From: Polydactylus sextarius | Lineage: Eukaryota > Chordata > Actinopteri > Polynemidae | NCBI GenBank assembly: GCA_016801845.1 | Contig: CM028909.1 | Span: 23,092,813-23,156,812, forward strand | Length of the DNA stretch: 64,000 nucleotides | Direction: 5' to 3' | In this document: in pieces, positions 1 through 12,900 of the stretch | Layout of the letters: every line of letters starts with the position of its first letter | How positions within the stretch are numbered: position 1 is the stretch's first letter | The notes under the pieces: model-generated | Database searches by the model: none | The model's input: only the letters and a program-made list of their open reading frames with translations | Told to the model about the DNA's origin: nothing | Translations under genes and position numbers: made by a program

Positions 1-30
1 TTCTGCATAAACGCTCGCAGCAAAATAGAG

Positions 31-36
31 TTTATT
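31..36 (-). terminator. candidate poly(A) signal AATAAA
   Basis: The minus strand reads AATAAA here, followed within 20-30 nt by the window edge. It lies about 250 nt downstream of the candidate terminal stop codon at 287-289, a plausible 3' UTR length. The hexamer alone is common in AT-rich DNA; its position after a splice acceptor and open frame is the only reason to call it. Confidence 0.35.
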
Positions 37-286
37 AAGACCCATAAAAAACAACATTAAAATTCACAACCAAGGGAGCGTCGCCTGACCCCTGGAGAAT
101 GATAAATTAGCTTGTGTTGCTCTAGCAAAACGACCATTTTATACCTTCATCTTCCCCCTGGAGCTGACTCCCCTTCAGTGTGGAGGCACCGCGAGGGGGT
201 CCGGGCCCAGAGGCTTCAGCAACAAGGAACGTTTCTCACATGACGCTGGTATCATTCTGCCTGCTTCTCTCCTCACTGGAAATCAC

Positions 287-415
287 TCAGTGGTGACTGA
301 CATTTAATTCAGCTACATGTCTGCTTTTCACATTCATCGGTGTCAAGTGGCTACGGTGTGGAACCTCACTGCACACACCTTCACCTAAGCAGGTCTGAGT
401 TTGACATTGAAATGT
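287..415 (-). other. candidate terminal coding exon, unrecognised
   Basis: On the minus strand a strong acceptor (a T run, then GGCCTCTCTATTATTACAACAG, with a CTGAC branch-point match about 45 nt upstream) precedes an open frame from 415. It begins T-F-Q-C-Q-T-Q-T-C-L-G-E-G and runs 42 codons to a TGA at 289-287. An AATAAA follows about 250 nt later. The phase (0) matches the preceding candidate exon at 544-660; the intron between them would be 128 nt. I do not recognise the protein. It could be a small separate gene, the far 3' end of tafa5, or a spliced non-coding RNA. Confidence 0.35.
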
Positions 416-543
416 CTGTTGTAATAATAGAGAGGCCAAAAAAAAGTTCAAGTCAGAAATCTCTCTAGGAATGGTTCATTTGATGTGAGCTGCTTAGGGC
501 ACTCTACACTGATAGCTTTGATTATATTCTACTTTTCACTTAC

Positions 544-660
544 CTCTGCTGCTGCTCTGTTTATCTGGGACAGGTTGTAATTGTTGAGCACTGCCACTGT
601 GTCATCATTAGTTTGAAGGATAGAGCGACTGATTTTATGTGACAGCAACACTTCCATTTC
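544..660 (-). other. candidate internal coding exon, 39 codons, unrecognised
   Basis: The minus strand has an acceptor GGCCTGTAG just above 660 and a near-perfect donor GCAGAG|GTAAGTG at 544/543. The 117 nt between them are open in phase 0 from end to end, beginning E-M-E-V-L-L-S-H-K-I-S-R-S-I-L-Q and ending S-Q-I-N-R-A-A-A-E. An in-frame TAG just before the acceptor and another soon after the donor limit the open frame to the exon. The sequence is mixed hydrophilic with an amphipathic look and matches no family I know. The phase joins both the next candidate exon (415) and the previous one (6975-7018), and also the phase-0 end of tafa5 exon 3. Confidence 0.38.
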
Positions 661-2227
661 CTACAGGCCAAACATGCAGGTGTCTGGACAGCATTTAGAG
701 GAGATGTGAGAATTGGAATTAATGAAAAAAAATGCAGTAAAGATACACATCAAAAGTGATGTTACTACACTTAGTTTTAATACTAGCCCTGGAAAAGTAC
801 TCCTCACATGTATGATACCCTGTGAGTATGTCTACCTTTAATGATGATGTGCTTGCTAACCAAAGTCCCTTGCGAGTCATCACCAGCAACTCATTAGCAC
901 TATGCTAAGCTAATGGATCAGTAAATGGATTTTTATGTGGGCATAAATGCTAATTTGCCACACTGCTGTACTGTGCGACGCGGCTGTGTTTAGCAAGTCA
1001 GTCTGAGCCTCTGGAGCGTGTTTGTGTCTCATTAGGCTCGGCCAGGGATCTGTTGTGGACGGGGGAGATGCAATGATGAGAGGCCCGTGGTGCTGAGACA
1101 CTTGTTCACCCTGCATGAGGAGATTTTAATGAAGAGGGGAAAGACGCTCTCCAAATGCAGGTACAGTTACCTTTTTTGAGAGCGGAAAAACAACATTTTA
1201 TGCAGAAACTGATCAAGTGTCAGATGTTACTGTGTTGAGTGGTTGTTGTTACCCTGTGGGACTGGCCCTGACACAACCTAAAGCTACGAGATAACATTTG
1301 AGCAGGAATGTAGCACAGAAATAAAACTGTTCACACACCACCAACCTTGTGCATCTGTCGATCCACAATAACAACACATATCCACATATTGTTTTATTCA
1401 TCACTGGACACATTCCCAGGTGCTAACACTAACTGGTGCTGTAGGGAAGTCATTTTCTGAGTTCAAATCTACAATAGTAACATATTTAAAACATGTATAA
1501 GACTACAATAGACTTCATATGACCTTTTGTAATGCATTATATTCATTTAAGCTATTCGAAGAATGGCTATTATAATTACACCATTTACAGTATATGATGC
1601 TTACACCACCAGAAAACAGAAAGAGCACAGTTATAACTTGCAACATCAGACTTATGACAGCCCCTGATAAAGAAAGGGTTTTCTGATATGCAGCAAACGT
1701 CCTGTACTGTACTGTAGATGACAGGAGGGCAGGATTCCACCGTCGCACTGAGTTGTTGATCCTGACAGCATCCTACAACAACCCTCAGACAGCAAGACAG
1801 ACACTCAAAATGGAGGGAGGCAGCAGCGGAGCCTGGCTGAAAGAACATCTCTAACTGAGTGGGAGTTGAGTGGGAATACTGGCTCGGCAGAAACCACAGA
1901 AACCACATGACGCTTCTCTTTCTGCAGCCAAGTGGAACACACAATTCTTCATACCGTATGTTACATTCTGACTTTTACCTATTGTGTTGTGGAGACAAAG
2001 GATTTTTCTCATGGGTTTCCTAGGGGAACAATGTAATTTGCTATGTGCTGCTCTGAAACATCTGAATTGCATTAATCACTTATTAATTAATGGACATGTA
2101 ACTCTTCATGTCCACATAAATGCACGGGGGTGTGTGGAAATAGAACATGTTATTGTATGAAGTTAATTGAAAAAATTAAAACATTTGATCACATTTTTTA
2201 GTCACTGCCTTAAATATTAGTTCCAAT

Positions 2228-2230
<3 letters not shown>

Positions 2231-2262
<32 letters not shown>
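2231..2262. repeat. (TG)16 microsatellite
   Basis: A perfect 32-bp TG run. Confidence 0.97.
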
Positions 2263-2263
<1 letters not shown>

Positions 2264-2835
2264 TTTTATTTAACAACACATCTTTGCTGTTGCACACTTG
2301 TACATGTCCACAATAACTTCTACTTGTTGGAGTTGTAAAAATCATTTTGATTTTTTCATTTTTACTCCAAGATTGCAGCAACACAAGTATTTCCACTAAC
2401 AGAGCATATTGAATAAATAATAAAACATTTACTCTATATTTAGTCATTTGGAAAGTGTCCAAGTTATAAAGTGGGAAATTCATGATGCACAAGCAGTTAT
2501 GAAAAATAAACTACTCCACACCTGCACTTTGTGAGCAATTCCTCAATAACAGTGAATCATCCCTCACGTGAAGGCTTATGGCAACTTTTGTAATGTAATA
2601 TGCTGCCGGTATAATGCATTATGCAGAAGTCTGCATGATAATACATCATATACAGAGGACTCATAGAAAGCGTTACCCAATTTCATTTTAGTCTGCGCAA
2701 GAAAACTTTTTTTTCTTGTTCCAGTTTGTCTCAGATACTGTTCCTTTGTCATTTTGGGAAATAAATGGCCTACAGTTTCATAGTTTTTACCCAAAGCCTC
2801 TTTCAAAACAAGGACAGTGTGAAATATAAGGACAA

Positions 2836-2838
<3 letters not shown>

Positions 2839-2884
<46 letters not shown>
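2839..2884. repeat. (AT)n microsatellite with GATA/GA continuation
   Basis: 46 bp of AT are followed by CGATAGATAGAGAGAGAGAG, a compound simple repeat. Confidence 0.97.
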
Positions 2885-2888
<4 letters not shown>

Positions 2889-4024
2889 AGATAGAGAGAG
2901 AGAGTGAGAGAGATGTTTGAGGTCCATCAAAGGCATTTATAGTCCTGTCAATTTATGGCCACTCACATATTCAAGGGTCATGCATTGGCCTTTCCTCAGT
3001 TTAAAGATGGCCTTATGACCTTACATGTAGAGGATCAGGTCCAAAAATGACTTCATTTTCAGATTATACATAAAAAAAGACACTGCCCTGTTGAGCGTGA
3101 CTGCAGAGGCAGTTCCTGCGTCAACAGCGAGTCAAATCAAAGGGACAATTTATTTCTGCTGAGTGCAGACCAAAGAAGTGATAAATAAAGGCAGCGTGAA
3201 ATCAAACGTATGAGATCAGGTGGAAATTGGTCTTTTTTCACTACACAAACCACTGTTAACCTGGAAAACACACACGCACTCACACACACCAAACACACAG
3301 TGTGCAGCTCCCTGGAGCATACGCTCTCTTTATATCCTCAAATGCATACATTAAAATGGAGATGCACATGATTTTTTTAGTACAAAGAAACAAATAAAGG
3401 GAAAGAAACACACGTGGAGACACATTTACAGGAAAACATGTACAATATAATCTACTGCATCCGCCCTGCACCAAACACAGCCACTGTAAAGATTAGCATT
3501 GCTGGTTGCATTGTGTTAATGGGATTGTGTTTTATTTATTTTTGAAATATCTTGTGTTCATGTTATTCTGTCCACCTCTTGTGCTCCTCCGTGATTTGTA
3601 ATCCTCTTGAAATGAGATCCACATAACATAAAATACATCGACTGAGTAAATATATCAGGCCAAAACATTTCATATCAAAATATAGTCCATTTAGACAAGA
3701 ATTCTGAAATACATTTAATCACACATAAATTGATTTTAATTACAGAATTTTAACTTATGTGACATACTTTAGATCTTTCCCCAGTTTCAATAATATTTGC
3801 CCCCCCAATATAAATACTCTATCTCTATGTACTAAAGAAAAGACAAGAAAGAGAAAAGAAAAGGCAAACACAGGAGTCATCTGTGACCATTCAAATGAAA
3901 TCCAACATCTGTAAAATCACAAATGCTTTGTTTTGCCAGATGGTGTGTTCTGTTCTGGGCGTGTCCCAAAAAATATACAAGAGAATGAATAATGTATCGG
4001 ATATGACTTATTTCACAGTGTATC

Positions 4025-4160
4025 TCTGCATGTGCACACACACTCACACACAGACAGGCACGCAAGCGTACACGCGCACACACACACACACACGCGCATT
4101 TTCACAGATGGAGAGATGCAAACATGCACACACCCGCGGGCACACACATACACACACGCA
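4025..4160. repeat. imperfect (CA)n / CACG-rich tract
   Basis: Interrupted CA repeats with ACGCGC insertions, potentially Z-DNA prone. The open frames seen through it on both strands are low-complexity artefacts. Confidence 0.9.
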
Positions 4161-6974
4161 AAGTATAGACTATTAAAATGAGCCAAGGGTCCACATCTGC
4201 TAAATGCTCCCGGTAGTGTGGTGTGTACAAGATGTGAGAGGTTCATTGACAAAAACTACTTTTCTAGTCTATGTTGGCACCACATATAAAACATAAGTTA
4301 GAAGCTAAGTCATCCAAAATGTTCACAGTCCGCCATCATGACCTTCAGTGGTTGAGGAAAGAGTCAGTTTGTCTCTTCTTTGACATTCCAATAGACTTTC
4401 ATGCTTTTTCACATCCACGTTAACCATATTGTGTGTGTGCAGAGAGAGTTTGGAGGCTATGGCCTTGTAAAGTTTCACTCAGCTAAATGACAGAGACTCG
4501 AATCCAGTGATCAACATGGTGTGGCTCAGCCTCAGTAAGGACACAAACTTTCAATAAAGAAAGTTGGCTGGACCTTTACCCCCAGACGGCTTCATAGCGG
4601 TGACAGTAAAGAAGATGAAGGTGTGAACTTTTCAAAGATCTTCTGACAAAGTTTACATCAAGTCCACAAAGGTACGAAAAAATCTTCAAGGAGTATGCCC
4701 CTGCAGATTAAACAATGGCAAAAACAAAAGGTAAAGTTACTTCAGTGGATGTCCCACTGCCCTGTTCATAACTGTTCCTTGCAGGGACTCAGCTCTATGC
4801 GTGAATTTGGCTGCGGTGAAGATTCAATGCCGACGGTGCTCACACGAGACTTCTCACAGTTCTCAGAAGTGTGTGCCGAGTCTTTCACTGTAGTGATCAG
4901 AAAAGTTTAGGGGTACTTTGCTTCATGTTTAATTTTTTGTGTGTTTGTTCTTTTTAACCTGAAAATCAGGCCTGGTGTAAAGTTTTGGAGCCTTGTTGGT
5001 GAATGGACACAATGTTCGTAGTTGTAGTGACTGTCATCAGTTTCTTAATGAATCATGGATGTCAATGAGCCTGTTGAGGAAAGAGAAAGAGAATAATCAG
5101 CCACAAATCACAAAAGATGCTTGTTTCATCAGCTGAATATTGTTCTGTTAATTTAGTCTGCAGTTTAAAAAAAGGTTAAATATATACAGTAATATACAAA
5201 TTGACTAATTGCCTGTGTTTTCAGTACTTGAGAGCAACATAATAAATTTGGTGACTCCATTAATTTTTCAAACAGAAAATAAGAAAGTCTTGTGTATCAC
5301 AGCAATGATTACTGTGCACCAAGCTTTTCTGTCACATCGCTGTCAGATCTGAGAGATCAGTTGTTCATTTGTTGTTTTTTTTTTTTTTATTATTTTTATT
5401 CATTTTTTTTTATTAATCAACCACAACACAGGGCAAGAAAAGAAAACAGAACTACAGATAAAAATGGACCAGCATGGCTTTCATGTCATTTTCTAACTTT
5501 AGTAAAAAAAAAAAAAAAAACACATTCATCCTTGATGTCTTTATTTTGTGCCTCGTCTACCTTTGGAACAAGAGCTGCCAAACAAATTCTAGTTCTTTTC
5601 TGAATGAAAATCAGCCATTATTTAAGGAGATGGCTAAAGACAACACTTCGATGTATTCTAGATTAGAAATAAGCTTCATTCAAGGGCGGTCTCCTCGCTA
5701 CTCTTTCATGTCTTTAACAAAGCTAATTATATGAAGTAGTCTGAAAAAGGATGAGCCCATGAGCGTATGTATTAATATATTCACCCCCAGTGAAAATCCA
5801 CACTTAATGACTTAATTTAGCCAACCATTTGATCAAGAAACACATTTGAATAATAATAGAATTCTCATATGAACATGTTATATGGATAAATCCATAAATG
5901 TTAATACATAAATGATTCAGGATGACAGTGGACAAATGTGACACCCAGGACCACCCATATAAATCATTCAGACACTTAAATATGAGTTGGCAAATCCACA
6001 CAGAATTGCACAAATTCCCAGAGCTGGCAAATAAATATTTATGACGCCCCCAATTCCCCTCTTCTCCCTGTCCTTGGTAATTGTGCGTGATTCATTTTGT
6101 TTTCTCGGTGGAAGGGGGAAAAAATCAATCTTAGAATATTGGCTAGGAGACATGAAGCATGCAGATTCCAAATGCCTGTGGTTTTGCAGAATATAAAAGC
6201 TTTGCAGATACTCAGTCAATGTTCTCAGGAGAGGAATTCAGTTTAATCTTCAGTAGATTTCCTTGTTTTTTATTTTTTAGGGAAAGGAAAAATGTTTGTA
6301 AAAGTGAAGTTAACCGCGTCAGGCTAGCCTGCTCCGACTCTTGTTTACTCACAGACTTTTACTAAAGTGGATATCGACTTTACGGTAGGCAATCAAATTT
6401 TTTTAAGGATCTATTAACACAGCCTTTAGAAAGTGACTTTTCTTTTTAAATGTAACTTTTTCTTTCAGTTATTATCTTTGTCAAAAACAGCACTGCATCA
6501 GATTCATGCCTTTGTCATAAAAGAAAGCCAAGAAGACACTTTAAGTAGCCTCTGCCTTTGATGTAACCGTAGTGGGCCCTTTTTTGTTTCCACCCTTATG
6601 CATTTTTACAAATCCAATAACTTCCTTTGATTTCTCCTTTTTTTTTTATAGATACATCAAAGTGAGTCTATTCTGAGAAATAGTGGATTCCATTGTGTCC
6701 TCTCCATAAGTCCTGAAAGATCAGTGGTGAGAGTGATACTGGAAAATACTAGAATAGACACTAATGGCTGTTTCACTCCAGGTCTAGACAGAGCAGTAAC
6801 ACAACTTAGAACGGAGGCAGATTTTGCTCTATACACTGTTTTTTTTATTATTTATAAGTTATTATTTGTGCTTCTGACAATACACAAAAATGAAGTTTTT
6901 GGTTGCTTGAAGGTCAAAGTGATCTGAACCGCACTCAAAATCTGAATAAAATACATCATTAAAAACTCACATAC

Positions 6975-7018
6975 CTGCTGTTTTTCTCTACATCCTACGA
7001 CGGCTCCTTGGGCAAAGG
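6975..7018 (-). other. candidate 44-nt micro-exon
   Basis: The minus strand shows a strong polypyrimidine acceptor (CTGTTTTTCTCTTTCCAG) above 7018 and a good donor AGCAG|GTATGTG at 6975. Used after a codon split with one base it is fully open (FAQGAVVGCREKQQ) and leaves phase 0, fitting the exon at 544-660. Used directly after tafa5 exon 3 (phase 0) it would instead add seven residues (PLPKEPS) and a TAG, making it an alternative tafa5 terminal exon. Both readings are inference; only the splice signals are seen directly. Confidence 0.38.
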
Positions 7019-8994
7019 CTGGAAAGAGAAAAACAGAAGGTCAGCATCACTGGAATAGAGGGCCAGTCTTTACTAATGTTTTTGACAACTTTCCTTAAGC
7101 ATATAGGCCTTGGACGCAGAGCAGCATATGTCCATTGGAAAGCACAGATGGCATGTCTTCCAATTATATCTAAGGCGAGATGGAGGAAGATGAAGGTTAT
7201 TTTGTTCTCCACCAGTTTTATGACCTCTGAGGACAACAATTCTCTCCTCGACCAGAAAATACGAGCCAGTAATGGCCACCTCATCAAAACCAGTTAACGA
7301 GTAATAGACGTTTCCTTTTTTCATCGATGGAATCACACTGAAATTTTATCACATTAGCTGTGGGGCATGGTGATAAACAGCGGTCCATTTTGTGTCTCCG
7401 TGAACAACAACTTCCAGCCTCCTACTGTAAATTCATCTTCAAGAAAACACACCAAAAACACACTGTTTTCCCCTTGACTAGAAGAAGAAAACAACTCGCT
7501 TGCCTTCTTAATATTGGTGAATGAGACACTTTTGTGTAGATAATGACTCTGCTAATCATAATCAAGAAGCTAATGATCTGTTCAGCCAATCAGAGAAGCC
7601 AAAGCGAGATGGCTGTCTGGGCAACGCATTGGCATTCCCAGCAGTCGCTGCTCTCCTCCCGGCTATGCCAGACTTTTTCTGCAGCAGCGAGGCAGACTTG
7701 GTATTCTGCTGCCCACCCAGCCTGACGCCTCGCGATCTGTCGCTCTGTCTGTCCGAGCAGCCAACTAGCTGCAGCGCTGTCGAGGAAATTCAGTCCTCTG
7801 AAGAGGCGCTGATCCATCACACCTCTCCAGCAGCATGTCATCTAAATGCTAAGTACTTCCACTGCATCTTTAAATCAAAACAAGAAAAGAAATGAGCACA
7901 GGGCCAGCGGTTGGAGGGGATAAAAGCTTATAAGGGCACAATGGAATCTACAGAGCAAACCCTTAGCTTTTTGATTACATTCATTTTTGAGGGAGAGGAA
8001 ATGTGGAAGAGGATGAGAGGAACGTGTAGGAGGGAGCAGGAGATGTTGTTCTCCCTTATATGTACATAGAAAAAAAGGAGGCACAGTTTTTGGTGCAAAG
8101 CCTCAAAGGTTCTTTCAAAGAAAATAGTATGTTGTTTGATTTCTCTCCAAAAACTATCACCAATGCACCTGAGCTCAACATTGCAGCCCCTCCCCTCCCC
8201 CTCGTCTCCCTGTCTCAGACCGACGCTATCGATTGGAGGGATTCTTAAAGTTGGAGCAGAGTGCTGAGGCGGCAGAAGCGGACGGCACTATTAACTGCAC
8301 CAACTAATTAAAAGGGTAACAAGGTGAGTTGAGCCCCGCGGGACGAGGTGTGCAGGAGCTGGCTGTTTGCCTGCCATGCACACCAGTAAACAGTGCTCAC
8401 CACCTCTGGTGTTTACACGACAGGAATCCAAGGACATTGAAGACATATTTATCTCCCGCTGGCATGAAGAATGAGGAAGATTCACAGATATGGAGCAGGA
8501 GACAGAGGGGGAATGAAAGCAGGAACGCAGTGTGCTAATAAGAGCTTTGCTAATTGGTTATGTTGTGGTGAAATTGATACATACATGACCTTGTCTTTGA
8601 GCTCAGGGTGCCCTTGTTTCAACACCACTTGTAAACATTGTGCACTGTGCATAAATGATAAAGTTTCACAGTTCAAATGAGGTGCATAGCCTGGATCTTT
8701 GAGCAAGTGCCAGTGGAGATTGGAAAAAAATATTAAGGAATTCAATTAACTTCCTTCCTTATCATCAACACAGCATATTTAAGGATCAAAGTATTTTTTT
8801 AAGATACAGTAAACTTTATATTTCACAAATAAAATCAAAGCCTCAACCAAAGTGGCCTCTAAATTACAAAAAGTCTTTGTAGCTGAGAGCGACGACCACT
8901 GCAGGTACAGCAGACAGCCTGTTTTCTCAGTGCTCAAGGGGAAACAATGCAGACACTGCATATCTGGTGGCACTTCAGGGTGCAAACTCCTTAC

Positions 8995-9038
8995 CAGCAG
9001 CCCACCCAGCCATTATAGAGACAGACACAGTCCCATCA
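8995..9038 (-). other. candidate 44-nt exon, possible start or tafa5 stop exon
   Basis: The minus strand has an acceptor TTTTTAGTTACTGCAG above 9038 and a donor CTGCTG|GTAAGGA at 8995. In one frame it is open (DGTVSVSIMAGWAA plus one base) and contains an ATG at 9013-9011 with A at -3 and G at +4; the leftover base joins the 6975-7018 exon to give an Ala codon. Spliced directly to tafa5 exon 3 (phase 0), its first three bases are TGA, which would end tafa5 after RIKTVT, at 125 residues. Both readings are plausible and cannot be separated without transcripts. Confidence 0.33.
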
Positions 9039-9332
9039 CTGCAGTAACTAAAAATCTTTCCCACCGGTCTCTCATAATAAGTGGATCCTGCACAGGATTT
9101 AGTTGGTTTCATCAAATGAGGACTGGATAAAGATTCCAGTCATTACCAACCACTCGAGCTGCTGATGTTATTAAGCTAACAAGCACAGCTATGTCTTACT
9201 GAAAACCTGAGAGGATACTTTGTGCCCTGAGTCTGATATAAAGAATCAGCATCAGATCTAAAGCACAAGTTACAAAGCATCTGCGCTCTACTTTATGTCT
9301 TGAAAAGCAGCTACAGAAAAGTAAAAGCCACG

Positions 9333-9334
<2 letters not shown>

Positions 9335-9399
<65 letters not shown>

Positions 9400-9400
9400 T
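9335..9400. repeat. compound trinucleotide microsatellite (ATA)n(ATC)n
   Basis: About 10 TAA/ATA units change into about 11 TCA units without interruption, consistent with point mutation and expansion of one tract. Confidence 0.96.
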
Positions 9401-9894
9401 ACAAGAAAAAAATGAATACATCAGAAAAAATATCTGGATCTGTAGCTGCCACGTGTCACTATGTTGACCAGATTATAGTGGGTTTATTGGAGATGTTGGT
9501 GCTGATAACAACTGCCTACTGTGGCTTTAAAACATGCCAGATATGAGCAGAATTTAGGAGGCTTCAAAGAAAAGCTGTTAGCTAAAAGAGGCTAGAAAGA
9601 GATTTAAAAGCTGATAGTTGAGACTACAAAGTTCATTAAGTTCACAAAGTTGATTAATATCTTGTGATGCCTGTCACATTACTCATCTATTATCATTTGA
9701 TCCAATGGTAATTTTCACACATTTTATCCAGTGCAGCTTGTACATCTCACATGTCCTTTGTATTTTTTGATGACCATTTTCAGATTTATTTTCTCCAGGA
9801 AGATACTGGTTACTGTTCAATTTCTGCTGGGTTTAAAATCGATCAATACGCAGGCGCTTGAATCTGATTTAGTGGTATAATTGTGACAGCAAAC

Positions 9895-9932
9895 ATAATA
9901 ATGCAGACGGCAAACACAGTCTGCATTATTAT
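9895..9932. repeat. 14-bp stem hairpin followed by T tract
   Basis: ATAATAATGCAGAC at 9895-9908 pairs perfectly with GTCTGCATTATTAT at 9919-9932 across a 10-nt loop; a run of T follows. Confidence 0.75.
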
Positions 9933-12900
9933 TTTTTTTTTTTTTTGTAAATGTTACCTTACAGCTGTATGATGATGCATTTTAAGTGCAGATCAATTTG
10001 AAGTCATCAGTGCACTACCCCTGACAAAAATGGGCTCAGAATTTATGTCCATTGAGATGGATAATACAAATCAAGCAAGTTTCAAGTGCTTGTGTATTGA
10101 TTTTCATGATGGAGGATGGAGGGTAAAATGCATTCACATTTCTAAAATACTGCAGTATGTACTGCATAATACAAAACGAGAGAATTATATTATGTTTTTT
10201 TAGGCATTTAAATGTGAGCAGGTGGTTTCATTTATATGATATTTAATTATCGTAAACATTGTAACTTATTAGTTGATTTGCAGCTGTCTCATCAACACAG
10301 AATTAAGAGAATATAAAGTTAAAACAACAATTGTACAAGGTCACAACTCAAATACTGTATAATGCTATATTCTGCAGTTTTCTGCCAGTTGTTTTTTAGG
10401 GTGACTACAGCATCGAAAATTACACAAAAATGATAGATAGTGGCTGGCTGCATCAGTGCCAGCAGCACTAAACAGTTTATTAAAAATGCATAAACAGAAG
10501 ATCCAAAGGGCACAAAAGGCATCAGAGCTTTGAAACAGGATGCGGCCTGGCTTGCTTCAGTGTGTCCAGTCTATAAACAGGCTTTCTGCATTAGTTATTA
10601 CAAAAACCCTGTGTTGAAATGTGGCCTATGGCTCTGACAATTTTCACACCAGACAAAGCTCTGGAGACAAGCAGTGTGCTGGGTAAAACACAAATGGCAG
10701 TTCAAAGCTTGGCTATGACAGAACTTCAGATGAGGGGGAGCAGGGTAAAGTGTGCTGAAAGTGACAGCAGAAGGGACCACATTCATTCCCACTCTCAGAC
10801 AGAGAGAGGGAGAGAGAGAGAGAGGCAACATACACCCGGCGAAGTCAAACTGACAGGAGTCCTGTAATAGATGGTGGCAGAACCAGGGGAAACAAAAGTG
10901 AAATACAACATTTTGCTGTTTTAAAGTGTGAAGGAAATATTAGATAGTGTAAATGTAATTGTGAAGCCTCCCGCAACATATTGTGCATGTTCAATAACAC
11001 ATCTATGATAGCACAAATGAAAAAGGGGAATGGTGGAAAGGTGGGCTTGCTTTGGCACTTTCTCTCTCTCTCTTTTCTCAACATCTATATCAATCTAACC
11101 TATTTCAATATATTTTCTGCATCAGTTCACACACTATCTCCTGAAGACTGATGTCCATGTCACAGCATCTGACAAACAGATGAGTTGAAATCCAGGGAGT
11201 GCATTTCTCTTTTCTGCTTGATAAATAGAAAACATGTAAATGAAACAGAAATAAAGAGTATACTTGCTTATCGTGTGTAACCTCTGAGTATGTTAGTGGT
11301 GGGAGGTGGATGGGTGGATGAGGTGCATGTTGTTTGAACGTTAGTCATTTTATAAATGTACATCCAAAGGCTACTGTGTCATCCTCCAGTATCCAGAGGG
11401 GAGCTGTCAGACACAATATGGCCAGTCAACTGACAGTTCATGAACAGGAATGTATATGAGAGCCTGGAGGTGAGCCAGCCAAAGATAAAACCCAACAGCT
11501 GGTCTCGTGCTCTTCTGTATGATGAATATATCAAAGGAAAGACGGTGGTGCATTCAAGTCATCACACTGACAATTAACTGAAAACAATGGTTTCAGTTAA
11601 TTGCATTTTTTCCCATCTCTCTTGGTACAAACTTGTGCAAAAAAAAAAAAAAAAAAGAGAGTAAACTACTGAAAAAGATTTTATTAGTTGTGAATGAATG
11701 TTGAAATTTCCTTGCAGGTGCAGAGAATTTAATAATTCCCACCGCAAATGGAAGTGAAACCCAGCAGAGCATTGAAGGACGAGGTGCACAGTTTGCATAT
11801 GTAATATCTGAAAATGCTCTGGCCTGGTTTTTCAATGCATTTTGAAGATGCAAATATTTCTCTAATGACCTTCAGTCCTGATTTCCTCGTTAACAGTTAT
11901 AACACATCCTTTTTATTACTTAGTGTCCGTTTTAACTATACGAACCCTTCAGAGCGTTCAGTAATAAGGGCTTGCTATTCAAGAAACAACCTACTTTACC
12001 TCTTTCATTATGCATGTTATTTAGGCTAAATACATGCTACTGGTCACAGTGCTACAGCACCTAGTGAAAGTGATTTAGCTATCAGAGACTACCTTTATCT
12101 AAAGATGATGTCCCACTGAGAATACCAATCTGCTGGAGAGAGGTTTAGAAGGCAGCAGCTCTGTCACAAATACAAATAAAACAACAAAAATGAACAACTT
12201 ACATAACCAAAAAAGAAAACAACCATATTCATATTTTAATAAAACAACCATATTTTTGTCTTATAAAAGATAAGTGCAAAGTCACACAGATGCTAATGCA
12301 ACTGTAAATTAGCCGGAATGCAAAAGGAGCACTAGAGGACCTCTTGAAAAACAGATTTTACTCTCAGTGGGATGAGCTATTTAGATAAAGATTTGGAATA
12401 ATCAGAATGGAAAACGTGCCTTTTAAAAATAAAATCACATTCACGGATAAAAGACTGGCTGTTAACCAGCCCCCCACCTCCTTCCGCACACACACTCACC
12501 CTCCTCCCCTCACCAACGACAGTATCCAGGCCTTTCAGCTGAATTTACTTGGCTTTTGGAAGCATATTTATTTTTTATTTTATTTTTCATAAACCTGGAG
12601 CCAACTCTCACAGGTAGTTTCTCATTCTGTTGTAATACATCAGCCCATGCAAAATGCTACTTTGTGGTGCACACACAAACCCTACATGAATCACTTGAGG
12701 CTGTCTGGAGGTTTAAATATGACATACCTAACTTTTTTCCTCTAAAGACAAAGCAGCTTGTTTGATTATCAATCAGAAGAACAAAGGCACCCCTGGTTTT
12801 CTACTTGACTAATGTCACAGTCAGACTAAACGGGTTGTATTGCACAAGGGTGACTGTATGATTCATTCATTTGATCAATTTATTTTTTGTTGCACAAATT

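Larger units (their letters stand above)
661..6974. other. non-coding interval between candidate exons
   Basis: I see no supportable gene here. It holds simple repeats at 2231-2262 (TG), 2839-2884 (AT) followed by GATA/GA-rich sequence to about 2915, and a CA-rich tract at 4025-4160. Poly(T)/poly(A) runs at about 5372-5412 and 5502-5520 could be retroposon tails, but no element body is recognised. The short reading frames on both strands lack coding character. Confidence 0.6.

Noticed and set aside
7521..7895. 124-codon plus-strand open frame in a GC-richer region
   Set aside because: The opposite strand is also open and neither matches a family; no splice or promoter support.
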